This document shows positions 9,895 to 19,846 of a DNA stretch of 64,000 nucleotides, in pieces (position 1 is the first letter of the stretch; every line of letters starts with the position of its first letter). The translations under genes were made by a program, and so were the position numbers. The stretch comes from CAWKAV01 sp963847735. Its GTDB lineage: Bacteria; Desulfobacterota; Desulfuromonadia; Desulfuromonadales; BM103. The stretch is taken from positions 248,001 to 312,000 of the forward strand of contig CAWKAV010000016.1 in the NCBI GenBank assembly GCA_963847735.1, written 5' to 3'. Below the pieces are notes generated by a model that was not told where the DNA came from, searched no databases, and saw only the letters and a list, made by a program, of their open reading frames with translations.

Positions 9895-11430
9895 TCAGGA
9901 AGACGACTTGTTCTGCGAGAGATTGTTCGGCTGATCTGTGTGGCCTGATTGAAAAAAGACTGGCGACTTAGGCAGGGAAACATAGAAAGTCGCCCCTCCC
10001 CCAGGGGTTTCCTCCACCCAGGCTTTGCCCAGACAACGGAGGGCAATTTTTCGCACAATGGCCAAACCAACGCCGGTGCCTCTCAGGTTTTCGGAGCCTT
10101 TGCCACGATAGAAAATATCGAAAATAATTTCCTGCTCTTCGCTTGATATGCCTGGGCCATGGTCCCGAACAAAATAAGTCACATGATTGCCCTCGTCCAG
10201 GCTACCGACTTCAACAGCCCCGCTTCCTTCCGGCACATAGTTGCAGGCATTGCCGATCAGGTTTGCGAAGATCTGGTAGACCAGAGTTTCCGGTAGCCAG
10301 GTCTGCGGTAATCTCTCACTCAAGACTTCGAGGTTATTTATTTTTTCGATGCTGCGTTCGTGCACGACCTCTGCCACGATCGCGTTGACATCAGTCGGAT
10401 GTTCGCCAGCATTAATATGGTTGACCTGGGCCAGGTCGAGAAGATCATCAAGCAGGGCAATGGCCCGTTCACTCTGCCGCTCAACTTCGCCGAGGATCTG
10501 CAGAACCTGATCATCGAACAACTCTTCGTAGGTTATGCGAAGGAAATCCATGTAGGTAACCACCGGGGCCAGAATGCCTCGCAAGTCGTGGGAGATTGAG
10601 TGAGCGAAAGCGTCAAGCTCCCGGTTCGCTTCCTTTAGGTCGATTTCGGCCTTTTTCCGTTCGGTGACGTCACGGCATATCGCAAGTTTCTGTTGAATAC
10701 CGTCTTCGTTTGGCAAGGGGGAATGGACGATCTCGTAGATGCGGCCATGGTCGCCGAGGTGGCGCTCATCGCGGAACGTGCGATTTTTGAGAAGTTTGTC
10801 CAGAGGACACCAGGGACACGGCGCGGGCTCGTGGTGTAAAACATCGTAGCAGCGCTCACCGACAAGATTACCGAAAGCTTTCAGCATGGCTCGATTCATA
10901 AAGGTCAGGAGATACTCTCCGGTCGAGATATAGGCCATGTCGTCCATATTGTCGAGAACGATGCGGAAGCGGTTTTCGCTTTGTTTAAGCTCGGCAGTCC
11001 GTTCTTTGACCCTTTCTTCCAGAGTTGCAGCCTGCTCGCGCAAAGACTCCTCCAGGGAGTGCTGGAGGGTAACATCGGTAAAGGATTCAATGCCGCCGAT
11101 GATCTCTCCTGTGCTATTGCGCAGGTGTTCCATATTTTTAAGGATGTTAACTTTTGTACCGGATTTGGTGATAATCGAGCAATTTGCGCCAATGATCGGT
11201 TTTGGAACATCGGGGTCATACAGGCCGCAACGTTCGGCGCACGGAATCCCTTGCAGAAAAGAACAGCTCTGACCGACAGCCTCACCAGCCGAAAAGCCGG
11301 TGATCTGCTCTGCCGCAGGGTTCCAGTAGACGATTGTCATCTCTTTGTCGACGACAAAGAGACCGCTGGGGATGGTTCTCAGAGTCTGCTCAAGCGTGAT
11401 GTTCTGTATGATTGAGTTGTCGGCTGTCAT
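9895..11430 (-). CDS. PAS-PAS sensor histidine kinase with cysteine-rich PAS domains
   Basis: This 511-residue kinase has no membrane segment. Layout: PAS domain at about 10-125, containing CSFLQGIPCAERC; a coiled coil at about 125-155; a second PAS at about 155-265, containing CYDVLHHEPAPCPWCPLD; HisKA with the phosphoacceptor box FAHSISHDLRG; and HATPase with N box NLIGNACNY, G1 RDHGPGIS and G2 GTGVGLAIVRKI. No receiver domain or cognate regulator is adjacent. The two Cys clusters suggest redox, metal or haem sensing in the cytoplasm, but the ligand cannot be read from sequence. Confidence 0.9.
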   Translation of the reverse strand: MTADNSIIQNITLEQTLRTIPSGLFVVDKEMTIVYWNPAAEQITGFSAGEAVGQSCSFLQGIPCAERCGLYDPDVPKPIIGANCSIITKSGTKVNILKNMEHLRNSTGEIIGGIESFTDVTLQHSLEESLREQAATLEERVKERTAELKQSENRFRIVLDNMDDMAYISTGEYLLTFMNRAMLKAFGNLVGERCYDVLHHEPAPCPWCPLDKLLKNRTFRDERHLGDHGRIYEIVHSPLPNEDGIQQKLAICRDVTERKKAEIDLKEANRELDAFAHSISHDLRGILAPVVTYMDFLRITYEELFDDQVLQILGEVERQSERAIALLDDLLDLAQVNHINAGEHPTDVNAIVAEVVHERSIEKINNLEVLSERLPQTWLPETLVYQIFANLIGNACNYVPEGSGAVEVGSLDEGNHVTYFVRDHGPGISSEEQEIIFDIFYRGKGSENLRGTGVGLAIVRKIALRCLGKAWVEETPGGGATFYVSLPKSPVFFQSGHTDQPNNLSQNKSSS

Positions 11431-11504
11431 TATTATGTGCGAGCCTTCCGAAAATATTTCGAAATTCTACCAGAAAGATTCTCTTTACCACAAGATTTGA
11501 TTGG

Positions 11505-12230
11505 TTAGGCTCGACCAACGATCGCAACCTGAATTTCTTCAACGCCACCGCCCAAGAGGGTTCGGCAACATTCACGAACCGTTTCCCCCGTGGTCATAAC
11601 ATCATCGACCAGGAGAATTTTGCGCGCTGGAGAGCTTGCACTGAGTGCAAATGCGTTGCGCAGATTGCTTCTGCGTTCTGTTGCAGACAAACCCTGCTGC
11701 TGAGGTGTCTTGCGAATACGTAGCAACAGAGTGGTGTCGCAAGCGGTACCGAGTTGCCGGGCGATTGGTCGAGCTATTTCGAGGGCCTGGTTGTAGCCGC
11801 GGGCTCTCAGTCGACTGGGGTGCAGCGGCACAGGTACAATCTGATCCGGTATGAAGCCATTCCCTCCCGATATGATAGTTCTACCGAGGAGTGCACCGAG
11901 TGGTTGCGCCAGGGTGAGTTGGTTGCGGTATTTCAGACGGTGGATAGCGGCTTTAATACTGCCCTGATAGAGACCTGCCGTGTATACCTTTGTGAAGACT
12001 GGGCGCCGCTTCAGACAGGCGGCGCAGTGATGACTTGAGGTGGCGTTAGGAAAAGGTTGGGCACAGTGGCTGCAATGTCCCGCAGGCAAGGGTGTTATCT
12101 TATTCATGCAGCCCAGGCATAAAGGTTGTTTGCCATGGCCAGACGGCTGCAGTTGCCCACAGAGCAAACAGGCCGGTGGCAGTAGCAGGTTGATGCTAGC
12201 CGCCAGTGCCTGACGAAAGTTGGTCCACAC
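11505..12230 (-). CDS. comF: ComF family phosphoribosyltransferase-like protein
   Basis: ComF proteins are needed for DNA uptake in naturally competent bacteria and resemble type I phosphoribosyltransferases. The protein has an N-terminal zinc finger with paired cysteines (PPACLLCG, LCLGC, HCSHC, HHCAAC), a phosphoribosyltransferase fold (VPVPLHPSRLRARGYNQ) and the PRPP loop ILLVDDVMTTGETV. I place the start at a GTG (12230) because GGAGGGG lies seven bases before it; an in-frame TTG at 12263 is the alternative. dprA, another transformation gene, is at 50.3 kb. Confidence 0.88.
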   Translation of the reverse strand: MWTNFRQALAASINLLLPPACLLCGQLQPSGHGKQPLCLGCMNKITPLPAGHCSHCAQPFPNATSSHHCAACLKRRPVFTKVYTAGLYQGSIKAAIHRLKYRNQLTLAQPLGALLGRTIISGGNGFIPDQIVPVPLHPSRLRARGYNQALEIARPIARQLGTACDTTLLLRIRKTPQQQGLSATERRSNLRNAFALSASSPARKILLVDDVMTTGETVRECCRTLLGGGVEEIQVAIVGRA

Positions 12231-12308
12231 GGATATCCCCTCCAGAGATGCGGAAAACAACAAAGAGCCACATGACTCAAAATAACATAAAAAAGTTCAA
12301 ACCACTCA

Positions 12309-13838
12309 TTACTCAATAAGATTTTTACCGGTCATTTCCTTAGGGACATCAAGCCCCATCAATTTGAGGATAGTGGGTGCTATGTCAGCGAGAATGCCTG
12401 GTTGCAAATTGGCCTGGCGGTTGTCGGGGTCGACCAGAATCAACGGCACCCGGTTAGACGTATGTGCAGTGTGAGGCATACCGTTATCATCAACCATCTT
12501 TTCACAGTTGCCGTGATCGGCTGTGATCAGAGCAACGCCTCCTGCTGTGAGCAGGGTTTCGATAATGCGTCGGGTGCAGCTATCGACCGTCTCCATGGCA
12601 GCGATGGCTGCTGAGAGCACACCGGTGTGGCCGACCATATCAGGATTGGCAAAGTTCAGAATGATCAGGTCATAACTTCCTTGCTGAATACGCCGGATCA
12701 CTTCGTCTGTGACCTCCGGGGCGCTCATCGCCGGCTTCAGATCGTAGGTAGCAACATCCCTTGGTGATTGGATCAGTACCCGGTCTTCATTCGGGAAAGG
12801 TGTTTCGATGCCGCCATTGAAGAAGAAGGTGACATGGGCATATTTTTCAGTTTCTGCTATGCGCAATTGACGCAGGCCTGCGTCAGAGACAATTTCTCCC
12901 AGAAGCCTGGGATAGCTTTCGGCAGCATAGGCAACCGGCAGATTGAATGTTTCGTCGTATTCTGTCAAGCAGGTAAAAGCTGAAAGACGCGGGACTTTTG
13001 GCCTTTCGAATCCGGAAAAATCCGGTTGAGTGAAGGTGCGGGTAATCTCTCTGGCCCGATCAGCGCGGAAGTTGAAAAAGATGATACCGTCATTATCGTT
13101 GATGAGCCCAACCGGCGAGTTGTTTTGCTGAATAACCTGCGGTTCGACGAATTCATCATTTTGCCCAACGGCGTAAGCCGACCGAATTGCTGCGCTGCCT
13201 GAATCAACAGGGTGTCCATGCCCCAGAGCCATTGCCTGCCAGGCGCGTTCCACACGATCCCAGCGATTGTCCCGGTCCATGGCGTAATAGCGGCCGATCA
13301 CAGTTGCCAGACGGCCATGCCCAAGGCGTGTCATCTCTGTTTCAAGTTGTTCGAGGTAGCTTGCGCCACTCTGTGGGGGAGTATCTCGTCCGTCCATAAA
13401 GGCGTGCACGCATACTTCGACATTTTCACGTTTTGCCAGTTCAATCAGGGCGTAGAGATGGGTGTTATGAGAGTGGACGCCGCCATCTGACAAGAGCCCC
13501 ATCAGGTGCAGGGTCCCGCCAGCGCTACGAATGCGTCTTAAGGTGTCGAGCAGGGTCGGGTTGGTAAAGAAGTCGCCCTCTTTGATGCTGCGGCTGATCC
13601 TGGTCAGCTCCTGGTAGATAACCCGCCCGGCACCGATGTTGAGGTGACCGACTTCTGAGTTCCCCATCTGGCCGTCGGGCAAACCGACATCGAGACCGGA
13701 AGTTTTCAGCCAGGAGGTCGGGTAGTTGCTGGCAAGTTCATCGAGATACGGTGTCCGCGCCTGACAGACGGCATTATTCTCGCAGTTTTCGTTGAGTCCC
13801 CAGCCATCAAGAATGATCAGCGCAACGGGTCTCTTCAT
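12309..13838 (-). CDS. gpmI: GpmI, cofactor-independent phosphoglycerate mutase
   Basis: GpmI interconverts 3- and 2-phosphoglycerate using two metal ions and a phosphoserine. Motifs: [13 protein letters not shown] (first metal site), [17 protein letters not shown] (catalytic Ser), [18 protein letters not shown] and [11 protein letters not shown]. The length of 509 residues is typical. The start at 13838 (MKRPVAL) follows AAGGGG and overlaps the upstream stop in GCATGA, so it is preferred over the ATG four codons earlier. The gene is translationally coupled to the LapA/LapB-like gene. Confidence 0.96.
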   Translation of the reverse strand: MKRPVALIILDGWGLNENCENNAVCQARTPYLDELASNYPTSWLKTSGLDVGLPDGQMGNSEVGHLNIGAGRVIYQELTRISRSIKEGDFFTNPTLLDTLRRIRSAGGTLHLMGLLSDGGVHSHNTHLYALIELAKRENVEVCVHAFMDGRDTPPQSGASYLEQLETEMTRLGHGRLATVIGRYYAMDRDNRWDRVERAWQAMALGHGHPVDSGSAAIRSAYAVGQNDEFVEPQVIQQNNSPVGLINDNDGIIFFNFRADRAREITRTFTQPDFSGFERPKVPRLSAFTCLTEYDETFNLPVAYAAESYPRLLGEIVSDAGLRQLRIAETEKYAHVTFFFNGGIETPFPNEDRVLIQSPRDVATYDLKPAMSAPEVTDEVIRRIQQGSYDLIILNFANPDMVGHTGVLSAAIAAMETVDSCTRRIIETLLTAGGVALITADHGNCEKMVDDNGMPHTAHTSNRVPLILVDPDNRQANLQPGILADIAPTILKLMGLDVPKEMTGKNLIE

Positions 13839-15217
13839 GCCCCTTGCCATACTTTTTGTTCGCCATGATGAATAACCAGTTTGTCCAGCGCAAGCGGGCG
13901 GGCTTCCTGAATAATCTTGCTGTCAATCAGGCTGGTCGTATCCCATTCGCCACACGAAGGACAGCGACTGTTCCACTCATTGGTGACATGCTGACACTTT
14001 TCACAGGAGAAGTTGAGATGCAGGCGCTTGGAGATGCCCAGCGTTTTCTGATACTCGTTAATCGCCTGCTCCGGTTGGCGGCAGCGACGGTATGTTTCTG
14101 CAAGCAGCAGGTGGACCTGGGGAGACTCGACGCCCGAGCTTTCCACGGCCTGCAACTGCTCCTTGGCTTCATCAACCATTTCCAAACGCAGGCATAGCTT
14201 GCCATAGAAAAGCCGGAACACCAGGTCTTCACCTTGCTCCAGAACCAGACCGCGGAAGAAGCTGAGCAATGAAGACGGGTCTTCGCGTTCCATGAAGTAA
14301 TCTTCAAGGCGCTCAAGAAAAACTCCTTTGCCGAGTTTTTTATAACCTTCCTGCCAGGTTTTGACGGCATCGTCGCCACGGTTCATCGCAGCATAGGCAT
14401 CGCCGAGAGAGACCCGTGCCGGCGCAAAGTCAGGTTTCTGGCGCACGATGTCCTTCAGCTCGGACTTGGCTTCCTCTGGAGAGCCTTCATTGACGGCCTG
14501 TTGAGCCGCTTCGTAGCGCAGGTAGATCAGAAGCCCCTTTTCCTGCTCGACACGGTTGGGCCCTGGTCCGACCTTGAGGACCTTGCGTTGAATCTCCAGG
14601 GCCTCCTGCCAGCGGTTGTGTTTGAGGTAGATATCTCGCAGGTTACGTAACGCTTTGCGGTTGTCTTTTTCCAGGGCGAGCAGCTTCTGGTAAGAGGCTA
14701 TGGCGTCCTCGTCCTTACCGGTTTCTTCCTGAATCGCGGAGGTCTTGAAGAGGACTTCCATGCTCTTCGGATCGATTTCGCCGGCCTTGTGCAGAAGCTC
14801 CAGCCCCTCCTCATGATTGCCTTCCTGACTGGCGAGGCTGGCCATGGCGATCAAGGTGTCAACCCGTCGGGGGTCACGAACGAGCGCCTTGTTGAGGAGA
14901 ACCCTGGCTCTCTTCAGATCACCGGAAAGAAGCCGGCCTACGCCCTCTCTGTAGATAGCGCTGATTTCACGTTGCTTTTTTTCCACGCGATCCCGACTCC
15001 AGTGTTTCATCAAATGGACCACAGTGCTGTAAATATGAGCCCCGAAGCCGAGCAGAAGGCCGACAATGATGCAGCTGATCACGACCATTGCCACAGGATA
15101 AGTCAGGCTCTGTTCAGGCAGGTAAAAGACTGTCACCATATGCGGATTGAGGCCCCAGAAGTAGAGAAAAAAGAGGACAAAGAAAATGAACAGAAGTAAT
15201 AAGGCCATGAGTGTCAT
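13835..15217 (-). CDS. LapA-LapB-like fusion: two-helix membrane anchor, TPR repeats and zinc ribbon
   Basis: The first 65 residues hold two membrane helices with a LapA-type centre (VTVFYLPEQ between them). The rest is a chain of TPR repeats to about residue 385, ending in a rubredoxin-like zinc ribbon ([21 protein letters not shown]) followed by a short tail. In E. coli LapA and LapB are separate proteins that regulate LpxC turnover and lipopolysaccharide assembly; LapB has the same anchor-TPR-ribbon order. Here both appear as one polypeptide of 460 residues. The start follows GGGAGGAAACT. gpmI follows with a four-base overlap. Function by analogy only. Confidence 0.82.
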   Translation of the reverse strand: MTLMALLLLFIFFVLFFLYFWGLNPHMVTVFYLPEQSLTYPVAMVVISCIIVGLLLGFGAHIYSTVVHLMKHWSRDRVEKKQREISAIYREGVGRLLSGDLKRARVLLNKALVRDPRRVDTLIAMASLASQEGNHEEGLELLHKAGEIDPKSMEVLFKTSAIQEETGKDEDAIASYQKLLALEKDNRKALRNLRDIYLKHNRWQEALEIQRKVLKVGPGPNRVEQEKGLLIYLRYEAAQQAVNEGSPEEAKSELKDIVRQKPDFAPARVSLGDAYAAMNRGDDAVKTWQEGYKKLGKGVFLERLEDYFMEREDPSSLLSFFRGLVLEQGEDLVFRLFYGKLCLRLEMVDEAKEQLQAVESSGVESPQVHLLLAETYRRCRQPEQAINEYQKTLGISKRLHLNFSCEKCQHVTNEWNSRCPSCGEWDTTSLIDSKIIQEARPLALDKLVIHHGEQKVWQGA

Positions 15218-15236
15218 AGTTTCCTCCCGGAAATCA

Positions 15237-15599
15237 TCAGGGGTTTAGGTTCTCCCCAAATTTTTCAATATCGGTTTTGCACTCTATACAATAACGTGAA
15301 AAAGGCCTGACTTCCATGCGCCGAGGCGAAATTTCTTCGCCACAACTCATGCAGATGCCATAATCCCCTTTCTCAATCTGATTCAGGGCGACGTCTATGT
15401 CATGGATGCGTTGTCGCTGGGTTTCGCTGACGTTAAACAGCACGTCGCGGCTGTAAGCCACAGAGGACATGTCACCGATGTCGGGTACGCCATCCTGACC
15501 GATTTCTCGACAGGTTTCATAAGAATTGCTGACTTCCTGCAGAAGTTCCCGACGCTCTTTGAGGAGCCGTTCCTTGACCTGTTCAAACCCTGCGCTCAT
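15237..15599 (-). CDS. dksA: DksA/TraR family RNA polymerase-binding zinc-finger protein
   Basis: DksA-type proteins enter the RNA polymerase secondary channel and act with ppGpp. The 120-residue protein has a coiled coil (residues about 5-75), then the four-cysteine finger CMSCGEEISPRRMEV...YCIEC. The start at 15599 (MSAGFEQVKERLL) follows AAGGAGAG at good spacing; a longer form from 15635 has no clear ribosome site. The acidic DxxDxA pattern at the coiled-coil tip of classic DksA is not obvious (DGVPDIGDMSSVA occupies that region), so it may be a DksA paralogue. Confidence 0.88.
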   Translation of the reverse strand: MSAGFEQVKERLLKERRELLQEVSNSYETCREIGQDGVPDIGDMSSVAYSRDVLFNVSETQRQRIHDIDVALNQIEKGDYGICMSCGEEISPRRMEVRPFSRYCIECKTDIEKFGENLNP

Positions 15600-15745
15600 G
15601 CTGCTCTCCTTCAAATGTTCAAAAATACATCTCAATAAATATCTTGGCAGTAAACCACAAAAGAAGGTTCTCAGGCGAAGGAAAAATCATCTCTGAGGGC
15701 TAATGTCCTTCCATGCTGGGGCCTGCGTCCGTGCGATTCACGGTG

Positions 15746-16216
15746 TCAATGATGATAGGGCTCGTTGCGTATAATTGTGCAGCACCGATATAATTGCTCT
15801 AGCAGTAGCAGTCTCGCCATCTGGTGAGTCAGGGTCATCGCCGAGAGGGCGAGAACCAGGTCGGCTCGTGTCCGCAGCGCTTCACTCAGGCCGTAAGGGC
15901 CGCCGACCAGCAGGGCCCATACCGGGGTGCTACGCATCATGTGGTCGTTCATTAGGGCGGCCAGTTGCTCCGAACTAAAGCCCCTGCCACGCTGATCGAG
16001 AGCGATTACGAAGGCCCCGGCCGGGATGCGTTGCTCAAGATGCTCCCCTTCAGTGGCTATAATGCGGTGTAAATCCTGCTTGCTGCCGGTTTTATGCTCC
16101 TTGATTTCAGTGATATCCAGTGGCATATAGCGCTTGAGGCGCGTGGCGAATTCAGCACAGCCTTCTTTAAGATAGGGCAGGGTCAGGCGGCCGACGCAGA
16201 GCAGGGCTAATCTCAT
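15746..16216 (-). CDS. rlmH: RlmH, 23S rRNA pseudouridine-1915 N3-methyltransferase
   Basis: RlmH is a SPOUT-knot methyltransferase acting on helix 69 of 23S rRNA in assembled ribosomes. The 156-residue protein has FVIALDQRGRGFSSEQLA, LLVGGPYGLSEALR and the C-terminal knot LTHQMARLLLLEQLYRC. The ATG overlaps the rsfS stop by four bases, the usual rsfS-rlmH coupling. The normal length is about 155. Confidence 0.95.
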   Translation of the reverse strand: MRLALLCVGRLTLPYLKEGCAEFATRLKRYMPLDITEIKEHKTGSKQDLHRIIATEGEHLEQRIPAGAFVIALDQRGRGFSSEQLAALMNDHMMRSTPVWALLVGGPYGLSEALRTRADLVLALSAMTLTHQMARLLLLEQLYRCCTIIRNEPYHH

Positions 16217-16590
16217 GAAGCGGTTTGAGCCGTAGGTGGTGCATCCTCCTGCACCCCGATTTCTTCTGCGTCACGCCAGAGGCCGTCCAGATCGTAAAAA
16301 AGCCGCACCGGTTCGTGGAAAACGTGGACCATGACATCGCCGTAGTCGATCAGCACCCAGCGCCCCTCGTTGAGACCTTCTATGCCGATTGGCATGGTTT
16401 CATACTCTTTTTTCAGACCGAGGTGGACCGACTCCGCCGCAGCTTTGACCTGACGGTCAGAGCTGCCTGAGGCGAGCACGAGAAAATCTGTTAATGATGA
16501 AATCTTGCGAACGTCGAGGATGCGGACGTTGAAGGCCTTTTTGTCGAGGGCAAAGGCGGCACATTTTTGTGCCCGATCTTTCGATATCAA
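16213..16590 (-). CDS. rsfS: RsfS, ribosomal silencing factor
   Basis: RsfS binds L14 and blocks subunit joining under starvation. The 125-residue protein carries the Iojap/RsfS core (LTDFLVLASGSSDRQVKA, GRWVLIDYGDVMVHVF, RLFYDLDGLW). The start appears to be TTG at 16590 with GGGAG eight bases before it. The C-terminus has an acidic, Ala/Thr-rich tail not needed in the family. It lies between nadD and rlmH, a widely conserved order. Confidence 0.94.
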   Translation of the reverse strand: MISKDRAQKCAAFALDKKAFNVRILDVRKISSLTDFLVLASGSSDRQVKAAAESVHLGLKKEYETMPIGIEGLNEGRWVLIDYGDVMVHVFHEPVRLFYDLDGLWRDAEEIGVQEDAPPTAQTAS

Positions 16591-16639
16591 ATCAATGACT
16601 CCCTATATTGTTTGGGTCCTAAATAGTTCGCTTGCCGTG

Positions 16640-17293
16640 TCAAAACAATCTTCCGTGGTAGAGATCGTGCTCATTTATATAGTCAGCGACGCAGGAAGGG
16701 ACCAAATGGCGAACCGATTGTTTGTTGGCCAGCATGCTCCGGATCTGTGTCGAAGAGATATTCATGTGTGTTTCCGTTAAAAAAATCAACGAGTTGCCTG
16801 ATTTGTGCTGAAACCTCCCTGTTGCTTCAGCGTAGCAGAAGTCTGTGCGGACCGCAACGGGAAGAGGTTCGAGTGGTTCACTCATGACCACGCCGGGGCG
16901 GGTTGTTACCACCAGGTGGCACAAGCTGAATATTCGGGAAAAATCCTTCCATGAGGCGATGTCGCGATATGAGTCAAGCCCGACAATGAAATAGCGGTCA
17001 CCGCACGGGTCTTGCTGTCGCAGGATTTCGAGTGTGTCGACCGAGAAGCTTTTTCCGCTACGCCGAATTTCGAGGTCGGAGGCTTGAAAGTTGGGATAGT
17101 CACTGATTGCCGCCTCGACCATCGCCATCCTGTGAGTGAAGGAGACTTGTCCGGCCACATGCTTGTGAGGTGGCTCTGCAGCCGGTATGAAAAGTATTCT
17201 GTCAAGCTCACACGCCTGCTGCACTTCTTCGGCAATGCGCAGATGTGCAAGGTGGATCGGATTGAATGTGCCGCCGAGGACGCCTGTTTTCAT
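16640..17293 (-). CDS. nadD: NadD, nicotinate-nucleotide adenylyltransferase
   Basis: NadD converts nicotinate mononucleotide to deamido-NAD in NAD synthesis. The start at 17293 (MKTGVLGGTFNPIHLAHL) gives the nucleotidyltransferase GGTFNPIHLAH motif at the N-terminus, as in the family. Later motifs are FIPAAEPPHK, FSVDTLEILR and ISSTQIRSML (ISSTxIR box). Length 217, typical. It lies between proA and rsfS. Confidence 0.95.
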   Translation of the reverse strand: MKTGVLGGTFNPIHLAHLRIAEEVQQACELDRILFIPAAEPPHKHVAGQVSFTHRMAMVEAAISDYPNFQASDLEIRRSGKSFSVDTLEILRQQDPCGDRYFIVGLDSYRDIASWKDFSRIFSLCHLVVTTRPGVVMSEPLEPLPVAVRTDFCYAEATGRFQHKSGNSLIFLTETHMNISSTQIRSMLANKQSVRHLVPSCVADYINEHDLYHGRLF

Positions 17294-17349
17294 AGTCTCG
17301 CGCAGAGTGAAGGGAGAGGATGAGATGTATACCCCTGACTCCTGACACC

Positions 17350-18606
17350 TCACTGTCGTATCTGGCCGTTGCCCATAACGATGAATTTGCGAGTGGTCAA
17401 ATCTTCCAGCCCCATGGGCCCGAACGAGTGCAGTTTAGTGGTTGAAATGCCAATTTCCGCGCCGAGACCGAACTGGTTGCCATCGGAAAAACGTGATGAA
17501 GCGTTGACCATGACGACGCTTGAATTGACCTCGCGAAGGAAACGCTGGGAGTTTTCGTAGTCGCGGGTGATGATGACTTCGGTGTGCAACGAACCATATT
17601 TGCGGATATGCGCAATGGCCTCATCAAGATTTTCGACAACTTTTACTGCGAGAATCAAGTCAAGATATTCAGCGGACCAATCTTCCTCGCTCGCCGGCAG
17701 GGTGTCAGCAGCAAACTCACGGGTGGTTTCGCAGCCGCGCAGTTCCACCCCCCGGGTACGCATGGCCGCGGCTATGCGAGGCACGAAAGTCTCGGCAATG
17801 TCCTGATGAATAAGCAGCGTCTCCATGGAATTACAGACTCCCGGTCGCTGCACCTTGGCGTTGATGCAGATTTTCTCAGCTTGCTCGTAGTCAGCGCTGG
17901 CATCGACAAAAGTGTGACAGACGCCCTTGTAGTGCTTGATGACAGGGATCCGTGAATTTTCACTAACGAAACGGATCAGGCCTTCGCCGCCGCGTGGAAT
18001 GATCAGGTCAATCTCTTCTTCCAGCTTGAGCAGCTCGAGAATCGCAGTCCGATCCGTGGTTGCAATCACCTGCAGGGCCGCCGCCGGGAGATGCATGCGC
18101 TCCAGCTCGTTTTGCAGAATCTTGCCGATGGCCAGGTTGGAGTGAATCGCCTCCTTGCCACCGCGCAGGATGACCGCGTTGCCGCTTTTCAAGCAAAGGC
18201 CGGCGGCGTCAGCGGTAACGTTGGGGCGCGACTCGAAGACGATACCGATAACCCCAAGGGGTATCCGCATGCGACCGATCTGCAGTTCGTTCGGGCGTCG
18301 CCACATACTGGTGACTTCACCGACCGGATCCGGTAGTTCGGCAACTTCACGCAAGCCGTCAGCCATGCTCCGAATGCGCTGCGCATCAAGAGCCAGACGA
18401 TCGATCATTACCGCGGAAAGGCCGGTTTCCCTGGCGGCGATCAGATCCTTCTCGTTGGATTCAACCAGATCTTCAGTATGATCCAAGAGGGCTTGTGCCA
18501 TGTGTTGCAGCAACTCGTTCTTGATTGACGAGGACAGGTTGGCGAGGGTCTGGGAGGCGACTTTGGCATCTTTTGCGACCTTCAGCATCTGATCAGCTAC
18601 GCTCAT
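17350..18606 (-). CDS. proA: ProA, gamma-glutamyl phosphate reductase
   Basis: ProA reduces gamma-glutamyl phosphate to the semialdehyde in proline synthesis. The 418-residue protein shows [45 protein letters not shown], the catalytic cysteine in [13 protein letters not shown], and [15 protein letters not shown]. proB lies 65 bases upstream on the same strand, so the two consecutive steps are encoded together. Confidence 0.97.
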   Translation of the reverse strand: MSVADQMLKVAKDAKVASQTLANLSSSIKNELLQHMAQALLDHTEDLVESNEKDLIAARETGLSAVMIDRLALDAQRIRSMADGLREVAELPDPVGEVTSMWRRPNELQIGRMRIPLGVIGIVFESRPNVTADAAGLCLKSGNAVILRGGKEAIHSNLAIGKILQNELERMHLPAAALQVIATTDRTAILELLKLEEEIDLIIPRGGEGLIRFVSENSRIPVIKHYKGVCHTFVDASADYEQAEKICINAKVQRPGVCNSMETLLIHQDIAETFVPRIAAAMRTRGVELRGCETTREFAADTLPASEEDWSAEYLDLILAVKVVENLDEAIAHIRKYGSLHTEVIITRDYENSQRFLREVNSSVVMVNASSRFSDGNQFGLGAEIGISTTKLHSFGPMGLEDLTTRKFIVMGNGQIRQ

Positions 18607-18671
18607 CGTTCAACTCCTTCAAACCCCGCTGGTTAAAAGACCCTGTCAGTGGGATCTTGCGTCCATATGCT

Positions 18672-19793
18672 TCAGCTGTTGATAACCAGGTTGTCGCGAT
18701 GAACAATTTCATCGCCATACTGGTAGCCAAGAATCGATTCAATCTCTTTGGACTTTTTGCCGATAATGCGGCTCAACTCTGCAGAGTTGTAGTTGGTGAC
18801 ACCCTTGGCAAACTCGATGCCATCGAGATCACAGAGGCGAACGGCGTCGCCACGTTCAAAATTGCCGTCGAGTCGACGAATACCTGACGGCAATAAACTG
18901 GTGCCGCGTTCGACCACAGCCTTTTGTGCCCCGTTATCGAGAATCAGCTTGCCTTTCGGTTTTTTGGTAAAGGCGATCCAGTGCTTGCGGGCGGCCATGG
19001 GGTCGCGTGCCGGCAGGAAATAAGTGCCGAGGTCGTGACCGTCGAAAAGGTTAAGCAGATTGTGTGGTTCTCGGCCGTTGATGATGGCCGTGCCGGCTCC
19101 GTACAGGGTGGCGCGTTTGGCGGCTTTAAGCTTGGTTCTCATGCCGCCGGTGCCGAGTTCCGTGTCGTCACTGCCCGCCATGGCTTCGATCTCCGGGGTA
19201 AGACGTTCAACTTCGGAAATCAGCCTGGCATCGGGGTTGCGCCGGGGATCGCTGTTGTAGAGTCCGTCAACATCCGAGAGAATGACCAGCAACTGGGCTT
19301 CGATCAGGTTGGTAGTCATTGCCGAGAGATTGTCGTTGTCGCCAAACCGGAGTTCGTCAACCACAACGGTGTCGTTCTCGTTGATAATCGGCACAATACC
19401 GTAATCAAGGAGAGCCATCAGAGTGTTGCGTGCGTTCAGGTAGCGGCGCCGGTTGGCAAGGTCGTCACGGGTCAGGAGAATCTGTGCGGTTGTCAGACTG
19501 TGCTGGCGAAAAGCATCCGTGTAGGCACGCATCAACCGGCTCTGGCCGATGGCTGCGGCCGCTTGCTTGAGGGGTATGGTCTGTGGTTTGCCGATAATCC
19601 CCAGGTCAGCCTTGCCGGCAGCAACGGCTCCCGAGGAAACCAGTATGATTTCGTAGCCCCGTTGCCTCAGTTTGTGAACATCGTCGCAGATTGTGGCGAT
19701 CCGGGCGAGATCAAGACTGTCGCCATTGGAGATCACGCCACTGCCAATCTTGATGACGATCCGCTTTACATGTGCCAGAAGTATTGTGCGCAT
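18672..19793 (-). CDS. proB: ProB, glutamate 5-kinase with PUA domain
   Basis: ProB phosphorylates glutamate and is the proline-inhibited entry step. Amino-acid kinase domain (residues about 8-265): KRIVIKIGSGVISNGD, LVSSGAVAAGKADLG, PIINENDTVVVDELRFGDND and GTGGMRTKLKAAKRA. A C-terminal PUA domain follows (residues about 280-360: LPSGIRRLDGNFERGDAVRL). Length 373, full size. Confidence 0.97.
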   Translation of the reverse strand: MRTILLAHVKRIVIKIGSGVISNGDSLDLARIATICDDVHKLRQRGYEIILVSSGAVAAGKADLGIIGKPQTIPLKQAAAAIGQSRLMRAYTDAFRQHSLTTAQILLTRDDLANRRRYLNARNTLMALLDYGIVPIINENDTVVVDELRFGDNDNLSAMTTNLIEAQLLVILSDVDGLYNSDPRRNPDARLISEVERLTPEIEAMAGSDDTELGTGGMRTKLKAAKRATLYGAGTAIINGREPHNLLNLFDGHDLGTYFLPARDPMAARKHWIAFTKKPKGKLILDNGAQKAVVERGTSLLPSGIRRLDGNFERGDAVRLCDLDGIEFAKGVTNYNSAELSRIIGKKSKEIESILGYQYGDEIVHRDNLVINS

Positions 19794-19846
19794 ATGATAT
19801 TTATTTGTGTGTATGTTGTGAAACCTGTTGAAAAAACAAAGAAATT

